From Bosea sp. PAMC 26642 (GTDB lineage: Bacteria; Pseudomonadota; Alphaproteobacteria; Rhizobiales; Beijerinckiaceae), in NCBI RefSeq assembly GCF_001562255.1, contig NZ_CP014301.1, forward strand, positions 5,363,501 through 5,427,500: 64,000 nucleotides of DNA, read 5' to 3'. Position numbers and translations under genes: made by a program. Under the pieces are notes generated by a model. That model made no database searches and was not told the origin of the DNA. It saw nothing but the letters and a program-made list of their open reading frames with translations. This document shows positions 42,591 to 52,176 of the stretch, one piece after another (positions within the stretch are counted from its first letter, which is position 1; every line of letters starts with the position of its first letter).

Positions 42591-43271
42591 ATGGCATGGC
42601 AACCGATCACGCGAATCGTCATCGCGGACGATCACCCGCTGTTCCGGGGCGCGTTGAAACAGGCTGTCGGCACGGCGCTCGAAGGCGCCGATATCCGCGA
42701 GGTCGGCTCGCTGGAGGCGCTAACCGAGGCGCTGTCGCAGGGCGCCGATGCGGATCTCGTCCTGCTCGACCTGACCATGCCGGGCGTGCAGGGTTTTTCG
42801 GGGCTGCTTTTTTTGCGGGCCGACCACCCCGAGGTGCCGGTCATCGTGGTCTCTGCCAATGACGATCCGGCGGTGATTCGGCGCTGCATCGAGTTCGGTG
42901 CGCTCGGCTTCCTGCCCAAGACCGCCGAGGTTGAGCAGATGGGCGAGGCGATCCGAGCCGTGCTGGACGGCAGCGTCTGGACGCCGCCCGGCGTCGATCT
43001 GTCGTCTCCCGTCGATGCCGAGGTCGCCGACATGGTCCGCCGCCTCTCGACCTTGACGCCCCAGCAGGTCCGCGTCCTGATGATGCTGTCGGAAGGGCTG
43101 CTCAACAAGCAGATCGCCTATGAACTCGGCGTCTCGGAGGCGACCGTGAAGGCGCATGTCTCGGCCATCCTGACCAAGCTCAATGTCGACAGCCGCACCC
43201 AGGCCGTGATAGCCGCCTCCAAGATCGCCGGCACCGCCTGGGCGACGACGGGCGCCTCCGCAACGGTGTGA
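42591..43271 (+). CDS. LuxR/NarL-type response regulator
   Basis: The 226-residue response regulator has an N-terminal receiver with the phospho-acceptor Asp60 (LVLLDLTMPG) and a C-terminal LuxR-type helix-turn-helix (LTPQQVRVLMMLSEGLLNKQ, then YELGVSEATVKAHVSAIL). No kinase gene is adjacent; the nearest is the histidine kinase at 45842-47299. GGAGAG precedes the ATG. An unexplained consensus Shine-Dalgarno lies about 100 bp upstream. Confidence 0.93.
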   Translation: MAWQPITRIVIADDHPLFRGALKQAVGTALEGADIREVGSLEALTEALSQGADADLVLLDLTMPGVQGFSGLLFLRADHPEVPVIVVSANDDPAVIRRCIEFGALGFLPKTAEVEQMGEAIRAVLDGSVWTPPGVDLSSPVDAEVADMVRRLSTLTPQQVRVLMMLSEGLLNKQIAYELGVSEATVKAHVSAILTKLNVDSRTQAVIAASKIAGTAWATTGASATV

Positions 43272-43339
43272 AGCCGTCGTTCAGCCCCGGTTCAAGCGCC
43301 GCGCTCTTTAATGAAATTCTCGCTGGGGAACTTGATTCA

Positions 43340-43609
43340 ATGGCCAATGGTACTTTCGAACGCTTTCTCGGCGGTTCGCCGCTCGGCGTTCTGGTCCGGC
43401 TGATCTTCGTTTCGCTTCTGGTCGGCGCGGCCATGGCCTTCCTCGGCCTCTCGCCGCAGGCGCTCTACGACGGGGTGATCCATTTCTTCCGCTCGCTCGG
43501 CAATCTCGGCTTCGGGGCGGTGCGCGAGGTCGGCCAATGGGTCATCGCCGGCGCGCTGATCGTGGTGCCGCTCTGGCTTTTGTCGCGCCTGTTCGCCGCG
43601 CGGCGATAG
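43340..43609 (+). CDS. Small membrane protein, DUF6460-like
   Basis: The 89-residue protein has two hydrophobic helices (VLVRLIFVSLLVGAAMAFLG and WVIAGALIVVPLWLLSRLF) around a short loop. This fits DUF6460-type proteins common in Rhizobiales. The ATG at 43340 gives the typical MANGTFERFLGGSPLG start; a GTG at 43268 is also in frame. It converges on pyrD with no gap. Function is unknown. Confidence 0.8.
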   Translation: MANGTFERFLGGSPLGVLVRLIFVSLLVGAAMAFLGLSPQALYDGVIHFFRSLGNLGFGAVREVGQWVIAGALIVVPLWLLSRLFAARR

Positions 43610-44701
43610 CTACAATCCTCCGCCCCGCGCGATCTCGCGCGCATCGCGCCCGACCAGCGCGCTGAGCCGTCCGAGGCCCGCCTTGCGTGCCTCGGTCGCC
43701 AGCCCGGCCTTGATCGTCTTCGCCAGCCCCGGCCCGTGGTAGACCATCGCCGAATAGAACTGCACGAGATCGGCGCCCGCCCTGATCTTGGCGAAGGCGG
43801 TTGCAGCCGAGTCGATGCCGCCGACGCCGATCAGCGGGAACTGCCGCTCGACGCGCACGAAGGTCTCAGCAAGCAGCCGGGTCGAGGGCTCGAAGAGAGG
43901 TCGGCCGGACAACCCTCCCGTCTCGGCTTTCGCTGCGGCACGCAGACTTTCCGGGCGCGCGACGGTGGTGTTGGACACGATCATCCCGTCGATGCCGCGC
44001 CTGCGGGCCACGCCGACCATCCCGTCGAGTTCGGGCAGGGTCAGGTCGGGTGCGATCTTGAGCAGAAGCGGCGTCGCCTTGCCGGACGGCGGCCGCACCT
44101 CGTCGCGTGCTGCGACTGCGCGTGCGATCAGGTCGTCGAGCGCCGCTTCCGCCTGCAGGTCACGGAGGCCCGGCGTATTCGGCGAGGACACGTTCACGGT
44201 CAGGAAATCGGAATGTGGCGCCAGGTACCGCACCAGCACGGCATAGTCCTGCGCCCGGTCGGCCGACTCCTTGTTGGCCCCGAGATTGACGCCGACGATC
44301 CCGCCATTCCGCCGCCGCGCCGCCAGCCGCTGCGCCACCACCGTCATGCCGTCGCTGTTGAGGCCGTAGCGGTTGATCACCGCCTCGTCCTCGACCAGCC
44401 GGAAGACGCGCGGGCGCGCATTGCCCGGCTGCGGCAGGGGCGTCACTCCACCGACCTCGACGAAGCCGAAGCCGAGCCCGAGCGCTCCATCGATCGCCTC
44501 GGCGTGCTTGTCGAAGCCGGCGGCGAGGCCGACGGGATTTGAAAAGGACAGCCCGAAAGCCTCGGTCGCCAGCACCGGGTCCTCGGCGGCCGGTTTCAGA
44601 CGCGGCGCGGCGGCCAGCGCCGCCACGCTGAGTCTATGCGCCGTCTCGGCGTCGAGCTTGTGGATCAGAGGCCGTGCGAGACCAAACAGGGCGCCGATCA
44701 T
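43610..44701 (-). CDS. pyrD: Quinone-dependent dihydroorotate dehydrogenase
   Basis: The 363-residue class 2 enzyme oxidises dihydroorotate to orotate in pyrimidine synthesis, with FMN and quinone at the inner membrane. The N-terminal helix typical of class 2 ([17 protein letters not shown]) is present. Also seen are [11 protein letters not shown], the FMN-binding NRYGLNSDG, the catalytic Ser region [11 protein letters not shown], and LIGVGGID near the C-terminus. The start overlaps the DUF952 stop (ATGA), so the two form an operon. Confidence 0.95.
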   Translation of the reverse strand: MIGALFGLARPLIHKLDAETAHRLSVAALAAAPRLKPAAEDPVLATEAFGLSFSNPVGLAAGFDKHAEAIDGALGLGFGFVEVGGVTPLPQPGNARPRVFRLVEDEAVINRYGLNSDGMTVVAQRLAARRRNGGIVGVNLGANKESADRAQDYAVLVRYLAPHSDFLTVNVSSPNTPGLRDLQAEAALDDLIARAVAARDEVRPPSGKATPLLLKIAPDLTLPELDGMVGVARRRGIDGMIVSNTTVARPESLRAAAKAETGGLSGRPLFEPSTRLLAETFVRVERQFPLIGVGGIDSAATAFAKIRAGADLVQFYSAMVYHGPGLAKTIKAGLATEARKAGLGRLSALVGRDAREIARGGGL

Positions 44702-45042
44702 GCCACGTCCTCCGGAACGAGATGCGTGCCGTCGCGAGCATGTCGCAGCGGCGCGATCCAGCGTGCGGCCTTTGGATCGAGCGAGGCGTAGAGATGGGGA
44801 AACAACGCGCCGCCGCGGGACGGCTCATAGCGCAGGGCGTGCCCAAGCCGGGCATCGTCGATCGCGATCAGCAGCAGGTTACGCTTCCCGGCGAAGTGCC
44901 GCGCCGCAGTTTCGCGGACCTGCCCGCCGGTCGAGAAATGGATGTAGCCGTCAGCGAGATCGACCGGCGCCCCCTCGAAACGACCGGTAGCCTCGGCCTC
45001 GCGCCAGAGCGCTTCGGGACAGATCTTGTAGATGAGCGGCAA
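44698..45042 (-). CDS. DUF952 family protein
   Basis: The protein carries the DUF952 signature: [18 protein letters not shown], then [14 protein letters not shown], then [13 protein letters not shown]. Function is unknown. It precedes pyrD with a four-base overlap. The start is uncertain: the TTG at 45042 has GAGG with good spacing and gives the usual family start (MPLIYKIC, 114 residues). A GTG at 45072 and a TTG at 45102 are also open. I favour the shortest. Confidence 0.85.
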   Translation of the reverse strand: MPLIYKICPEALWREAEATGRFEGAPVDLADGYIHFSTGGQVRETAARHFAGKRNLLLIAIDDARLGHALRYEPSRGGALFPHLYASLDPKAARWIAPLRHARDGTHLVPEDVA

Positions 45043-45145
45043 GGCGGGCCTCGGCGGTTCTGGATGCGCCACGACATAGCGGCTGTCAGGAGGCTTGAGC
45101 AAATTTTATCCCCGTCATGGCGAAAAACAGATTGAAGTCTTATCG

Positions 45146-45165
45146 AATAGGCGATATTTCCTATT
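45146..45165. promoter_or_regulatory. Inverted repeat upstream of the S24 regulator
   Basis: AATAGG-N8-CCTATT lies 43 bp before the S24-regulator start in an AT-rich gap between divergent genes. TTTTATCCCCG occurs twice, near 45104 and 45164. The palindrome is a likely binding site for the regulator itself. Confidence 0.5.
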
Positions 45166-45207
45166 TTATCCCCGCCGAATGGCAACATCAGGAACGAGGC
45201 CTCTCCG

Positions 45208-45837
45208 GTGCTGTCCCATGACCAGATCTGGACCGCCATCGACGCGCTCGCCCAGCGCTACGGCTTTACCGCCTCGGGGCTTGCCCGCAAGGCGGGCCTC
45301 GACGCGACCACCTTCAACCGCTCCAAGCGGATAGGTCCCGACGGGCGCGAGCGCTGGCCCTCGACCGAATCGATCGCCAAGATCCTGCAGGCGACCGGCG
45401 CTTCGCTCGACGAGTTCATGGCGGTGGTGATGCGGCGTGGCCCGGCACCCTCGCGCACGATCCCGCTGATCGGCTTCGCCCAGGCGGGCTCGGGCGGCTT
45501 CTTCGACGATGGCGGCTTCCCCGTCGGCACGGGCTGGGAGGAGGTCGCCTTTCCCGGCGTCGCCGACGAGAAGGCCTATGCGCTGGAGATCGCAGGAGAC
45601 TCGATGCTGCCGCTCTATCGCGACGGCGACACCATCATCGTCTCTCCCACCGCGACGGTCCGGCGAGGCGACCGGGTCGTGGTCAAGACGACCGAGGGCG
45701 AGGTCCTGGCCAAGCAGCTCAGGCGCCAGACGGCCCGAACGGTGGAACTCGCCTCGCTCAACCCCGAGCATCCCGAGCGGGTGCTGAACCTCACCGACAT
45801 CGCCTTCATGGCGCGGGTGATCTGGGCGAGTCAGTAG
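45208..45837 (+). CDS. HTH/S24-peptidase-domain transcriptional regulator
   Basis: The 209-residue protein resembles C2/LexA-like repressors. It has an N-terminal HTH (TASGLARKAGLDATTFNRSK) and a C-terminal S24 fold with Ser132 (AGDSMLPLYRDGD) and Lys169 (LAKQL). The Ser-Lys pair is intact, so self-cleavage is possible, although no clear scissile Ala-Gly is certain. Closely similar regulators are chromosomal in many Rhizobiales. A GTG start at 45208 is used. A palindrome upstream suggests autoregulation and control of the divergent DUF952-pyrD operon. Confidence 0.88.
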   Translation: MLSHDQIWTAIDALAQRYGFTASGLARKAGLDATTFNRSKRIGPDGRERWPSTESIAKILQATGASLDEFMAVVMRRGPAPSRTIPLIGFAQAGSGGFFDDGGFPVGTGWEEVAFPGVADEKAYALEIAGDSMLPLYRDGDTIIVSPTATVRRGDRVVVKTTEGEVLAKQLRRQTARTVELASLNPEHPERVLNLTDIAFMARVIWASQ

Positions 45838-45841
45838 CGTC

Positions 45842-47299
45842 TCAATTCCCCAACTGCCGCCGCGTCGGCAGTGTTACCTTGAACACCGCACCCACCGCCG
45901 AGGGTTCGAGTTCGATCGTGCCGCCATGCAGGCGCACCAACTCGGCCGCGATGGCGAGGCCCAGCCCGGTCCCGCCGGGGCTGACCGAACCGCGAAACGC
46001 CTGGAACAGGTTCGCCCGCGCCCGCTCCGGCACGCCGGGACCGTTATCGGCGACGCGCAGCAGCACCACACCGTCGAGACGCTGCGCCTTGATCTCCAGC
46101 GTCGGCCGGCTGCCACCCTCCGCGCCGGCCTGGGTCAGCGCCTGCACCGAGTTGCGCATCAGGTTGAGCAGCACGCGCGCCATCTGCTCGGGGTCGCAGG
46201 GTGCGAGCAGCTCGGCGGGAACCTCGTTGGCAAAGCCGACCTGCTTGTTCTCCGGCAGGCCGAGCAGTTCGGCCTGCTCCGCGACGAGCTGGCGCAGGGC
46301 GACGTCGCGCAACACCGGATCGGCCTCCGCCGCGCGGCCATAGGCCAAAGTCGCCTGGCAGAAATCGATGGCGCGGCCGAGCGTCGCGATCAGGCGGGGC
46401 GCGAAGCGCTTGATCTTGGCGTCGCGCGTATCGACCAGCCGGTCGGACATCAGCTGCGCCGCCGCCAGCATGTTGCGCAGATCGTGATTGATCTTGCTGA
46501 CCGCGAGACCGAGTTCGGCGAGATGCTTCTTGGTGCGCAACTCGCCGGCAAGCGTCATCTGCATCCGCGCCAGCGCCCGCTCCGCCTCGCCGATCTCGTC
46601 GGCACGCTGGCTCGGCTCGATGATCCGGCGCGGATTCTCCGGTTCGAATTCGAATTCCATCACATTGGCGGCGAGCCGCCGGATCGGCCCGACGATCATC
46701 CAGTTCAGCGCGAGATAGACCGCGACCGCCGTCAATCCCGAGATCACCAGCGAGAGCAGCAGGATGTTGCGTGAAAACACCAGCATCGCCCGCCGCAGCG
46801 GCGCCTCGTCGAGCACCATCTCGACGAAATCCGCCCCACCCGTGGCCTGGCCGATGACGCGAATCGGCATGTTATGCGCCGGGGCGACGAGAACCTCGAC
46901 CGCCTCCTTGATTGCGACGATCCAGTTCTTGTCTCGCAGATCGACGGTGCGCACCACTTCGGGCGGCATCGAATCGAGGCTGAGCAGGCGGCGCGCACCC
47001 CCGACGCGGGCCGCGATCGCGCGCGCGCCAACGCCGGTCAGCAGGCGGCTCTCGCTGTCTTCCGGCAGGCGCTCCTCGGGCGCGCCTTCCAGGACGAGCA
47101 CGGCGATCTGCGCAGCCGCCAGCCGGTCGTTCAGCCAGTTGCGGCGGAAATTCGCCACCGACGGGAGGTAGATCAGGACTTCGGCCAGCATCACGAACAG
47201 CACGGTCAGCACCAGCAGCTTGGCGGAGAGGCCAAGCCTGGTCAGGCCGCGCGGAACGCTGACGGAGAGCGCCTTGGTGTCGAGGTCCTGTTGCTGCAT
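45842..47299 (-). CDS. Membrane sensor histidine kinase
   Basis: The 485-residue kinase has two membrane helices (about 26-48 and 178-200) around a periplasmic sensor domain, then HAMP (about 200-255). The phospho-acceptor His272 lies in SKINHDLRN, and the ATPase shows N (NLMRNSVQAL), G1 (DNGPGVP) and G2 (GGTGLGLAIAAEL) boxes. No response regulator is adjacent. It ends head to head with the S24 regulator with a 4-bp gap. The frame to 47479 contains unrelated upstream residues; the ATG at 47299 is used. Confidence 0.93.
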   Translation of the reverse strand: MQQQDLDTKALSVSVPRGLTRLGLSAKLLVLTVLFVMLAEVLIYLPSVANFRRNWLNDRLAAAQIAVLVLEGAPEERLPEDSESRLLTGVGARAIAARVGGARRLLSLDSMPPEVVRTVDLRDKNWIVAIKEAVEVLVAPAHNMPIRVIGQATGGADFVEMVLDEAPLRRAMLVFSRNILLLSLVISGLTAVAVYLALNWMIVGPIRRLAANVMEFEFEPENPRRIIEPSQRADEIGEAERALARMQMTLAGELRTKKHLAELGLAVSKINHDLRNMLAAAQLMSDRLVDTRDAKIKRFAPRLIATLGRAIDFCQATLAYGRAAEADPVLRDVALRQLVAEQAELLGLPENKQVGFANEVPAELLAPCDPEQMARVLLNLMRNSVQALTQAGAEGGSRPTLEIKAQRLDGVVLLRVADNGPGVPERARANLFQAFRGSVSPGGTGLGLAIAAELVRLHGGTIELEPSAVGAVFKVTLPTRRQLGN

Positions 47300-47310
47300 C
47301 TTTTCGCAGT

Positions 47311-48780
47311 CTAGCCGAAGCGGCGCAGAAAGCCGATCAGCCGGCGAATGCCCGGTTTGGCCGTCAGCGGCGCGTAGAAGGAGACGGCCGCGCGCTTCGA
47401 GACTTCCGAGAGCGTCGGATAGGGGAACACCAGCCCGGCCATGTCCTTGACCGCCATCTTCTTCTGAACGGCCATGCACCAGGGCAGGATCAGGTCGCCC
47501 GCTCGTGCCCCGACGATGGTGACGCCGAGGATGCGACCTTTCTTATCCGTGACGAGCTTGACGAAGCCTTCCGTCTCGCGTTCGGCCTGCGCCCGGTCGT
47601 TCTCGGAATAGGGCCAGCGTAGCACCCTGATTTCGCCTGACGCCTTGCGCGCCTCTGTCTCGGACAGGCCGACGCTGGCGAGTTCGGGATCGCAATAGGT
47701 CACGCGCGGGATTGCCGGCGTCGCGACCTTTACCGGCAACCGGAACAGCGCGCTGCGCACCACGAGACCTGCGTGATAATTCGCGACATGGGTGAACTGC
47801 AGTCCGCCCGCCGCGCCGCCGGCACAATCGCCGATCGCAAAGACCCGGCGGTTGGCGGTACGCAGGCCCTTGTCAACGATCACGCCCCTGGCGTCGCTGG
47901 AAATCCCGGCGAGTTCGAGATCGAGCCCCTCGATATTCGGCCTGCGCCCGGTCGCGACCAGAAGGTGCGTGCCCTCGACCGTCCCTTCAGGGTTTGCGGC
48001 CGTCGCCGCCAGGACGAGGCGGATGCCGCCGCGAATGCCTTCGGCACGCAGCACCTCGGCCTGTTCGAGCAGGATGACACCCTCGCGCAGCAAAGCCCGC
48101 CGGACGATGCCCGCGGCCTCGGGATCGTCGCGCGACAGCAGGTCACGCGCCTCGATGATCGTCACCCTACTGCCGAGTCGCGCCATCGCCTGGGCGAGTT
48201 CGACGCCGATCGGCCCGCCGCCCAGCACCAGCAGACGCTCGGGCAGCGTCTTCGGCGTGAACACACTCTCATTGGTCAGGAAGGGAAGCTGATCCAGCCC
48301 CGGGATCGGCGGTGCCGCAGGTCTCGATCCGGTTGCGATCACGATGCGGCGCGGCCTGATCGCCTGATCGCCGACCATGAGGGTGCTGCGGCTGACGAAG
48401 CGCGCCTCGCCCTTGATCACGTTGACGCCCAGGGCGGTGAAGCGCTCGACGGAGTCATTGGGCGCGATCGCCGCGATGACGCGATGCACATGGGCGTGAA
48501 CCTGGCCGAAATTCACGACTGGCTCGCCGGCGGAGATCCCGAACGGAATGCAATCCCGGATCGCCTGCGCCCGAGCGCCGGCCGCGATCAGCGCCTTGGA
48601 GGGAACGCAGCCGACATTCAGGCAGTCGCCGCCCATCCTGTCGCGTTCGACGAGCACGACCGGCACCCCGAACATCGCAGCGGCCGCTGCGACCGACAGC
48701 CCGGCTGAACCGGCGCCGATCACGCAGATATCCGGCGTCAGCGCCGCCTTCGCGGAAGCCGCCGTTCCAGCTTCGCTCAC
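47311..48780 (-). CDS. FAD-dependent pyridine nucleotide-disulfide oxidoreductase, mercuric-reductase-like
   Basis: The 489-residue flavoprotein has the FAD motif GAGSAG (22-27), the redox-active pair Cys53 and Cys58 (GDCLNVGC), NAD(P)-binding GGGPIGVELAQ, and an FAD-contact GDCAGG. The C-terminal FPYPTLSE has Tyr where dihydrolipoamide dehydrogenases have the catalytic His, as in mercuric reductase-like members. No N-terminal metal-binding domain or extra C-terminal Cys pair is present, so mercury reduction is unlikely. The GTG start overlaps the stop of the TVP38 gene, forming a two-gene operon seen in many bacteria. Confidence 0.92.
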   Translation of the reverse strand: MSEAGTAASAKAALTPDICVIGAGSAGLSVAAAAAMFGVPVVLVERDRMGGDCLNVGCVPSKALIAAGARAQAIRDCIPFGISAGEPVVNFGQVHAHVHRVIAAIAPNDSVERFTALGVNVIKGEARFVSRSTLMVGDQAIRPRRIVIATGSRPAAPPIPGLDQLPFLTNESVFTPKTLPERLLVLGGGPIGVELAQAMARLGSRVTIIEARDLLSRDDPEAAGIVRRALLREGVILLEQAEVLRAEGIRGGIRLVLAATAANPEGTVEGTHLLVATGRRPNIEGLDLELAGISSDARGVIVDKGLRTANRRVFAIGDCAGGAAGGLQFTHVANYHAGLVVRSALFRLPVKVATPAIPRVTYCDPELASVGLSETEARKASGEIRVLRWPYSENDRAQAERETEGFVKLVTDKKGRILGVTIVGARAGDLILPWCMAVQKKMAVKDMAGLVFPYPTLSEVSKRAAVSFYAPLTAKPGIRRLIGFLRRFG

Positions 48781-49610
48781 GCTGTGCCTCCCTGACCCGC
48801 TCCGCCACGCTTGCTGATGCGTCGCCAGATCGCCGGAATCAAGGCCATGCAGCCCAGAAGCGCGAAAGCGATCAGAAGCTGCGGCGTCAGGATCGCCCTG
48901 AGGTTGAGCCCATGCCCGCAATAACCGCGGCCCGCAGCCAGACAGGCACTGCGCGCGGCCTGCTGCGCGGCGATCACCGAATCGAAGCCCGCGCCCGCGA
49001 CCGAAAATGCGAAGGTGCCCGGAATGATGCCGACCAGCGTCGTCCAGGCGAAGACAGGCAGCGCGACGCCGCCGGCCGCGGCGGCGAGGTTGACCAGCCA
49101 GAACGGAAAGGCCGGCACGAGCCGCAGGAAGAGAAGATAGGAGGCCGCATCGGTCTTGAAGCCTTCGAGAATACGACCGAGCTTTGGCCCGGCCTTGCGC
49201 TGGAGACTTTCTCCCAAGGCCGACCGTGCGACCACGAAGACGGCCAGGGCGCCGAGCGTGGCGGCGAAGACGGCGACGATGCCGCCGAGCACGCCGCCGA
49301 ACAGGAAGCCGCCGAGCAGCGTCAGCAGGGCGGCGCCCGGAAAGGACAGCGCCACGGCGGCTGCGTAGACTCCGGCGAAGGAGAGCAGCGCCAGCGTCCG
49401 GTTGGCTTCGACATACTGCTTCAGTGCCTCCCTGTGCTGCACCACGGCATCGAGGCTGAGATGGCGATGGAGGCCTGCAGCATAAGCGCTTGCCATGGCG
49501 AGCGCGAGCAGGCCGAGCGGCAGGAAGCGCCTCCAGGCCGGCCGCTCCGGCCCGCCATCTGGTGTCGTTCCGTCGTCGGCAGTCATCGGCTCGTTCATCA
49601 GACGCGTCAT
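48777..49610 (-). CDS. TVP38/TMEM64 (DedA-like) inner-membrane protein
   Basis: The 277-residue membrane protein contains the VTT/DedA-type core: FPGAALLTLLGGFLFGGVLG, the FLRLVPAFPFWLVNLAAAAG segment, and WTTLVGIIPGTFAFSVAGAG. Family members are linked to lipid scrambling or membrane homeostasis. It is coupled to the downstream FAD oxidoreductase by a four-base overlap (GTGA). An ATG at 49598 is an alternative start. Confidence 0.9.
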   Translation of the reverse strand: MTRLMNEPMTADDGTTPDGGPERPAWRRFLPLGLLALAMASAYAAGLHRHLSLDAVVQHREALKQYVEANRTLALLSFAGVYAAAVALSFPGAALLTLLGGFLFGGVLGGIVAVFAATLGALAVFVVARSALGESLQRKAGPKLGRILEGFKTDAASYLLFLRLVPAFPFWLVNLAAAAGGVALPVFAWTTLVGIIPGTFAFSVAGAGFDSVIAAQQAARSACLAAGRGYCGHGLNLRAILTPQLLIAFALLGCMALIPAIWRRISKRGGAGQGGTA

Positions 49611-49698
49611 TCCATGCCCGGGGCAAGTGACGCGAACCTAAGCGCAGGGACAGGCGCTGGCACCGCCTCGTCACCACCTCGTGAGCGGTTTCGCCGGA

Positions 49699-52041
49699 TC
49701 AGGCGACGTTTCGGCTCTTTGCGCGCGTGATCCGCTTGGGATGGAACTGCGACATCGGTTCGGGGCGGCCGAACAGATAGCCTTGCGCCCGCTGCGCGCC
49801 GAGCAACTGGACCGCGACCCGCTGCTGCTCGGTCTCGATGCCTTCGACGACGACCGTCATCGAAAGCCGCCTCGCGAGCTGGCAGACCGCCTCGATGATC
49901 GCCTTCGAGGCTTCGTTGCAATGAACGTTCCGGGCGAAGCTCTGGTCGATCTTCACCTGGGCGAAGGGGTAGGTCGAGAGATAAGACAGGGACGAATAGC
50001 CCGTGCCGAAATCGTCGAGGGCAAATTTCACGCCCAGTGCGCGCAGGTCGTCGATGACGGCGAGCGTCAGCTTGTTGTCCTCGATCAGCAGCGATTCGGT
50101 GACCTCGAGCGTCAGCCGGTCCGATTCGAGCCGGGAGGCGATCAGCGACTGCTTCACCGTCTCGACGATGCGCTGCGGCTCGCGGAACTGCAGCGGCGAG
50201 ATGTTGACCGACACGCCGACGCCATTCGGCCAGGCCGCGGCATCCTTGCAAGCCTGGCGGATCGCCCAGTCGCCCATCGAGGCGATCAGGCCCGATTGCT
50301 CGGCGATGGGAATGAAGATGCCGGGCGGCACCATGCCGCGTGTCGGGTGACGCCAGCGCATCAGCGCCTCGCGCGTCACGATCTCCTGCGTCTTCAGGTC
50401 GATGATCGGCTGATAATAGAGTTCGAGCTCGCTGTTCTCGGAGGCCTGGCGCAGATCGACCTCGATCTCGTGCCGGTCGAGCATTTCTTCGGCCATTTCC
50501 GGATTGAAGAACATCAGCGTGTTGCGGCCGGCCGCCTTGGCCTTGTAGAGCGCGGTGTCGGCATGGCGCAGCAGGTCCGCCGGGGTCGCCCCGTCATGGG
50601 GGGCCATGGCGATGCCGACGCTCGCCGTCACATACACGGTCTTGGTGTCGATCTGGAAGGACCGCCCCATCGCGTCGATCATGCGTTGCGCGATCGTCGT
50701 GACGGTGGCGTGATCGGTCGAGGGCAGGATCAGCAGGAATTCATCGCCGCCGAACCGTGCCAGGAGGTCGCCGGCACGCAGGACGCCCCGCAGCCGGTTC
50801 GCCGTATCGGTCAGGACGCGATCGCCGATATCATGGCCCAGGCTGTCATTGACCTGCTTGAACCCGTCGAGATCGACATAGAGAAGGGCGAATGCCTCGC
50901 CCGTCCGCTCCAGCCGCCCGAAGGATTCGCTGATATAGGCATTGAATTCGAACCGGTTCGCGAGCCCCGTCAGTTCGTCGAAGCGCGCCATCTGCTCGAT
51001 GCGCGCCTCCGTCGCCTTCCGCTCGGTCGCATCCTCGGTCAGCATCAGCACGCCGCCCTCCGCGGCAGGTGCGATCGTGATCACCAGCACCCGTCCGCCT
51101 CGGGTCTGCAACTCGCGGCTGACGGCCTGCTGCGTTTCGAGCACCCCGGCCAATGCGATCCTGACCTCGCGGACCTGCTCGGCATCGATGATCTGCCGTT
51201 CGATCAGGAACCGGACGATAGCAGTCAACGGCGTCCCCGGCAGCGCCAGCGTCTCGGGGACGCCGTAAAGCGCATGATGGGGCGCATTGCTGACCGCCAG
51301 CTTGAGGTTGCGGTCGAACATCGCCAGCCCATGGATCATGGTGTTGAGAGCGGCATCCAGCGTCAGGTTCTGCGAGTGCAGCGCCGAGGCCAAGGCCTTG
51401 GACTGCTTCGTCGCATCGCTCAGCGCCAGCAGGTTGCGATGAAGCGAGTTGGTGATCGCGATGTTGGCCGCGACGTACAGGAACGCGAAATAGCCGATAT
51501 ACTGATAGTAGACGTTATGGGCCTCGATCAGTCCGAAGGCCATCGGGATGCAGAAGGCCATCAACTGCACGGCAACGAACTTCGGCCGGCCGGCATTGCG
51601 CGAGACGTAGCCCGAGGCCAGTGCGATGGTCGATGCGACCGATGTGATATGCGCAGCCGCGTCGTCGGTCAGCGCCAGCGCGAGGTAGCAGCTGTATCCG
51701 AGCACGATGCTGAATACGGTAGCGCCGAGGAAGTATTCGCGGTCCCAGCGCTTGGTGACGAGGAAGCTGTCATCCGCATGATCGCGCCTGCGATAGGCGA
51801 TCACCGTCATGATCCGCAGCGCGACCACCAGCGAGACCAGGATGGTCAGCGTCATGAACAGGCTCATGCCTGTCGAGAGCCAGCACAGATAGGGCGTCAG
51901 GATGCCGGCGACGCCGCCGGGCACGATCGAGGCAGGCGACGAAAAGAGCGAGCTGACGAGCAGCCGGTATCCGGGAAGGTCGAAGCCTTCATCCGGATGG
52001 CCAGCCTGCGCCTTGAACACCCTTTTGAGAGCGCCTGCCAT
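49699..52041 (-). CDS. Membrane GGDEF-EAL protein (cyclic-di-GMP turnover)
   Basis: The 780-residue protein has N-terminal membrane helices (about 40-200), a PAS-like region (about 225-340), a GGDEF domain with RFGGDEF (GGDEF at 431-435) and an I-site RAGD (422-425). An EAL domain follows (REALMRW near 540, then DDFGTGYSSLSYL). Both catalytic motifs look intact, so it could make and break cyclic-di-GMP, with product inhibition. It lies 135 bp downstream of the RpfF-like crotonase gene on the same strand, a link often seen in DSF signalling loci. Confidence 0.93.
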   Translation of the reverse strand: MAGALKRVFKAQAGHPDEGFDLPGYRLLVSSLFSSPASIVPGGVAGILTPYLCWLSTGMSLFMTLTILVSLVVALRIMTVIAYRRRDHADDSFLVTKRWDREYFLGATVFSIVLGYSCYLALALTDDAAAHITSVASTIALASGYVSRNAGRPKFVAVQLMAFCIPMAFGLIEAHNVYYQYIGYFAFLYVAANIAITNSLHRNLLALSDATKQSKALASALHSQNLTLDAALNTMIHGLAMFDRNLKLAVSNAPHHALYGVPETLALPGTPLTAIVRFLIERQIIDAEQVREVRIALAGVLETQQAVSRELQTRGGRVLVITIAPAAEGGVLMLTEDATERKATEARIEQMARFDELTGLANRFEFNAYISESFGRLERTGEAFALLYVDLDGFKQVNDSLGHDIGDRVLTDTANRLRGVLRAGDLLARFGGDEFLLILPSTDHATVTTIAQRMIDAMGRSFQIDTKTVYVTASVGIAMAPHDGATPADLLRHADTALYKAKAAGRNTLMFFNPEMAEEMLDRHEIEVDLRQASENSELELYYQPIIDLKTQEIVTREALMRWRHPTRGMVPPGIFIPIAEQSGLIASMGDWAIRQACKDAAAWPNGVGVSVNISPLQFREPQRIVETVKQSLIASRLESDRLTLEVTESLLIEDNKLTLAVIDDLRALGVKFALDDFGTGYSSLSYLSTYPFAQVKIDQSFARNVHCNEASKAIIEAVCQLARRLSMTVVVEGIETEQQRVAVQLLGAQRAQGYLFGRPEPMSQFHPKRITRAKSRNVA

Positions 52042-52176
52042 CCAGTCCTGTCCTCTGCCGGCACACGGGAAGATCGACGCTTCGCGCCGGAACCCGTGTG
52101 ATTCAAATGTATTAAGGCCGGAGAGGTAAATGTTTCGTCATCAGGGAGGCTATTCGAAGGCGGGAGAACCCCGGAG

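Noticed and set aside
47311..49677. 788-codon frame as one large fusion protein
   Set aside because: Only the part from the GTG at 48780 encodes the flavoprotein; the upstream part is a shadow of the TVP38 gene.
49681..52101. Plus-strand open frame of 806 codons
   Set aside because: It is antisense to the GGDEF-EAL gene, whose catalytic motifs are intact.
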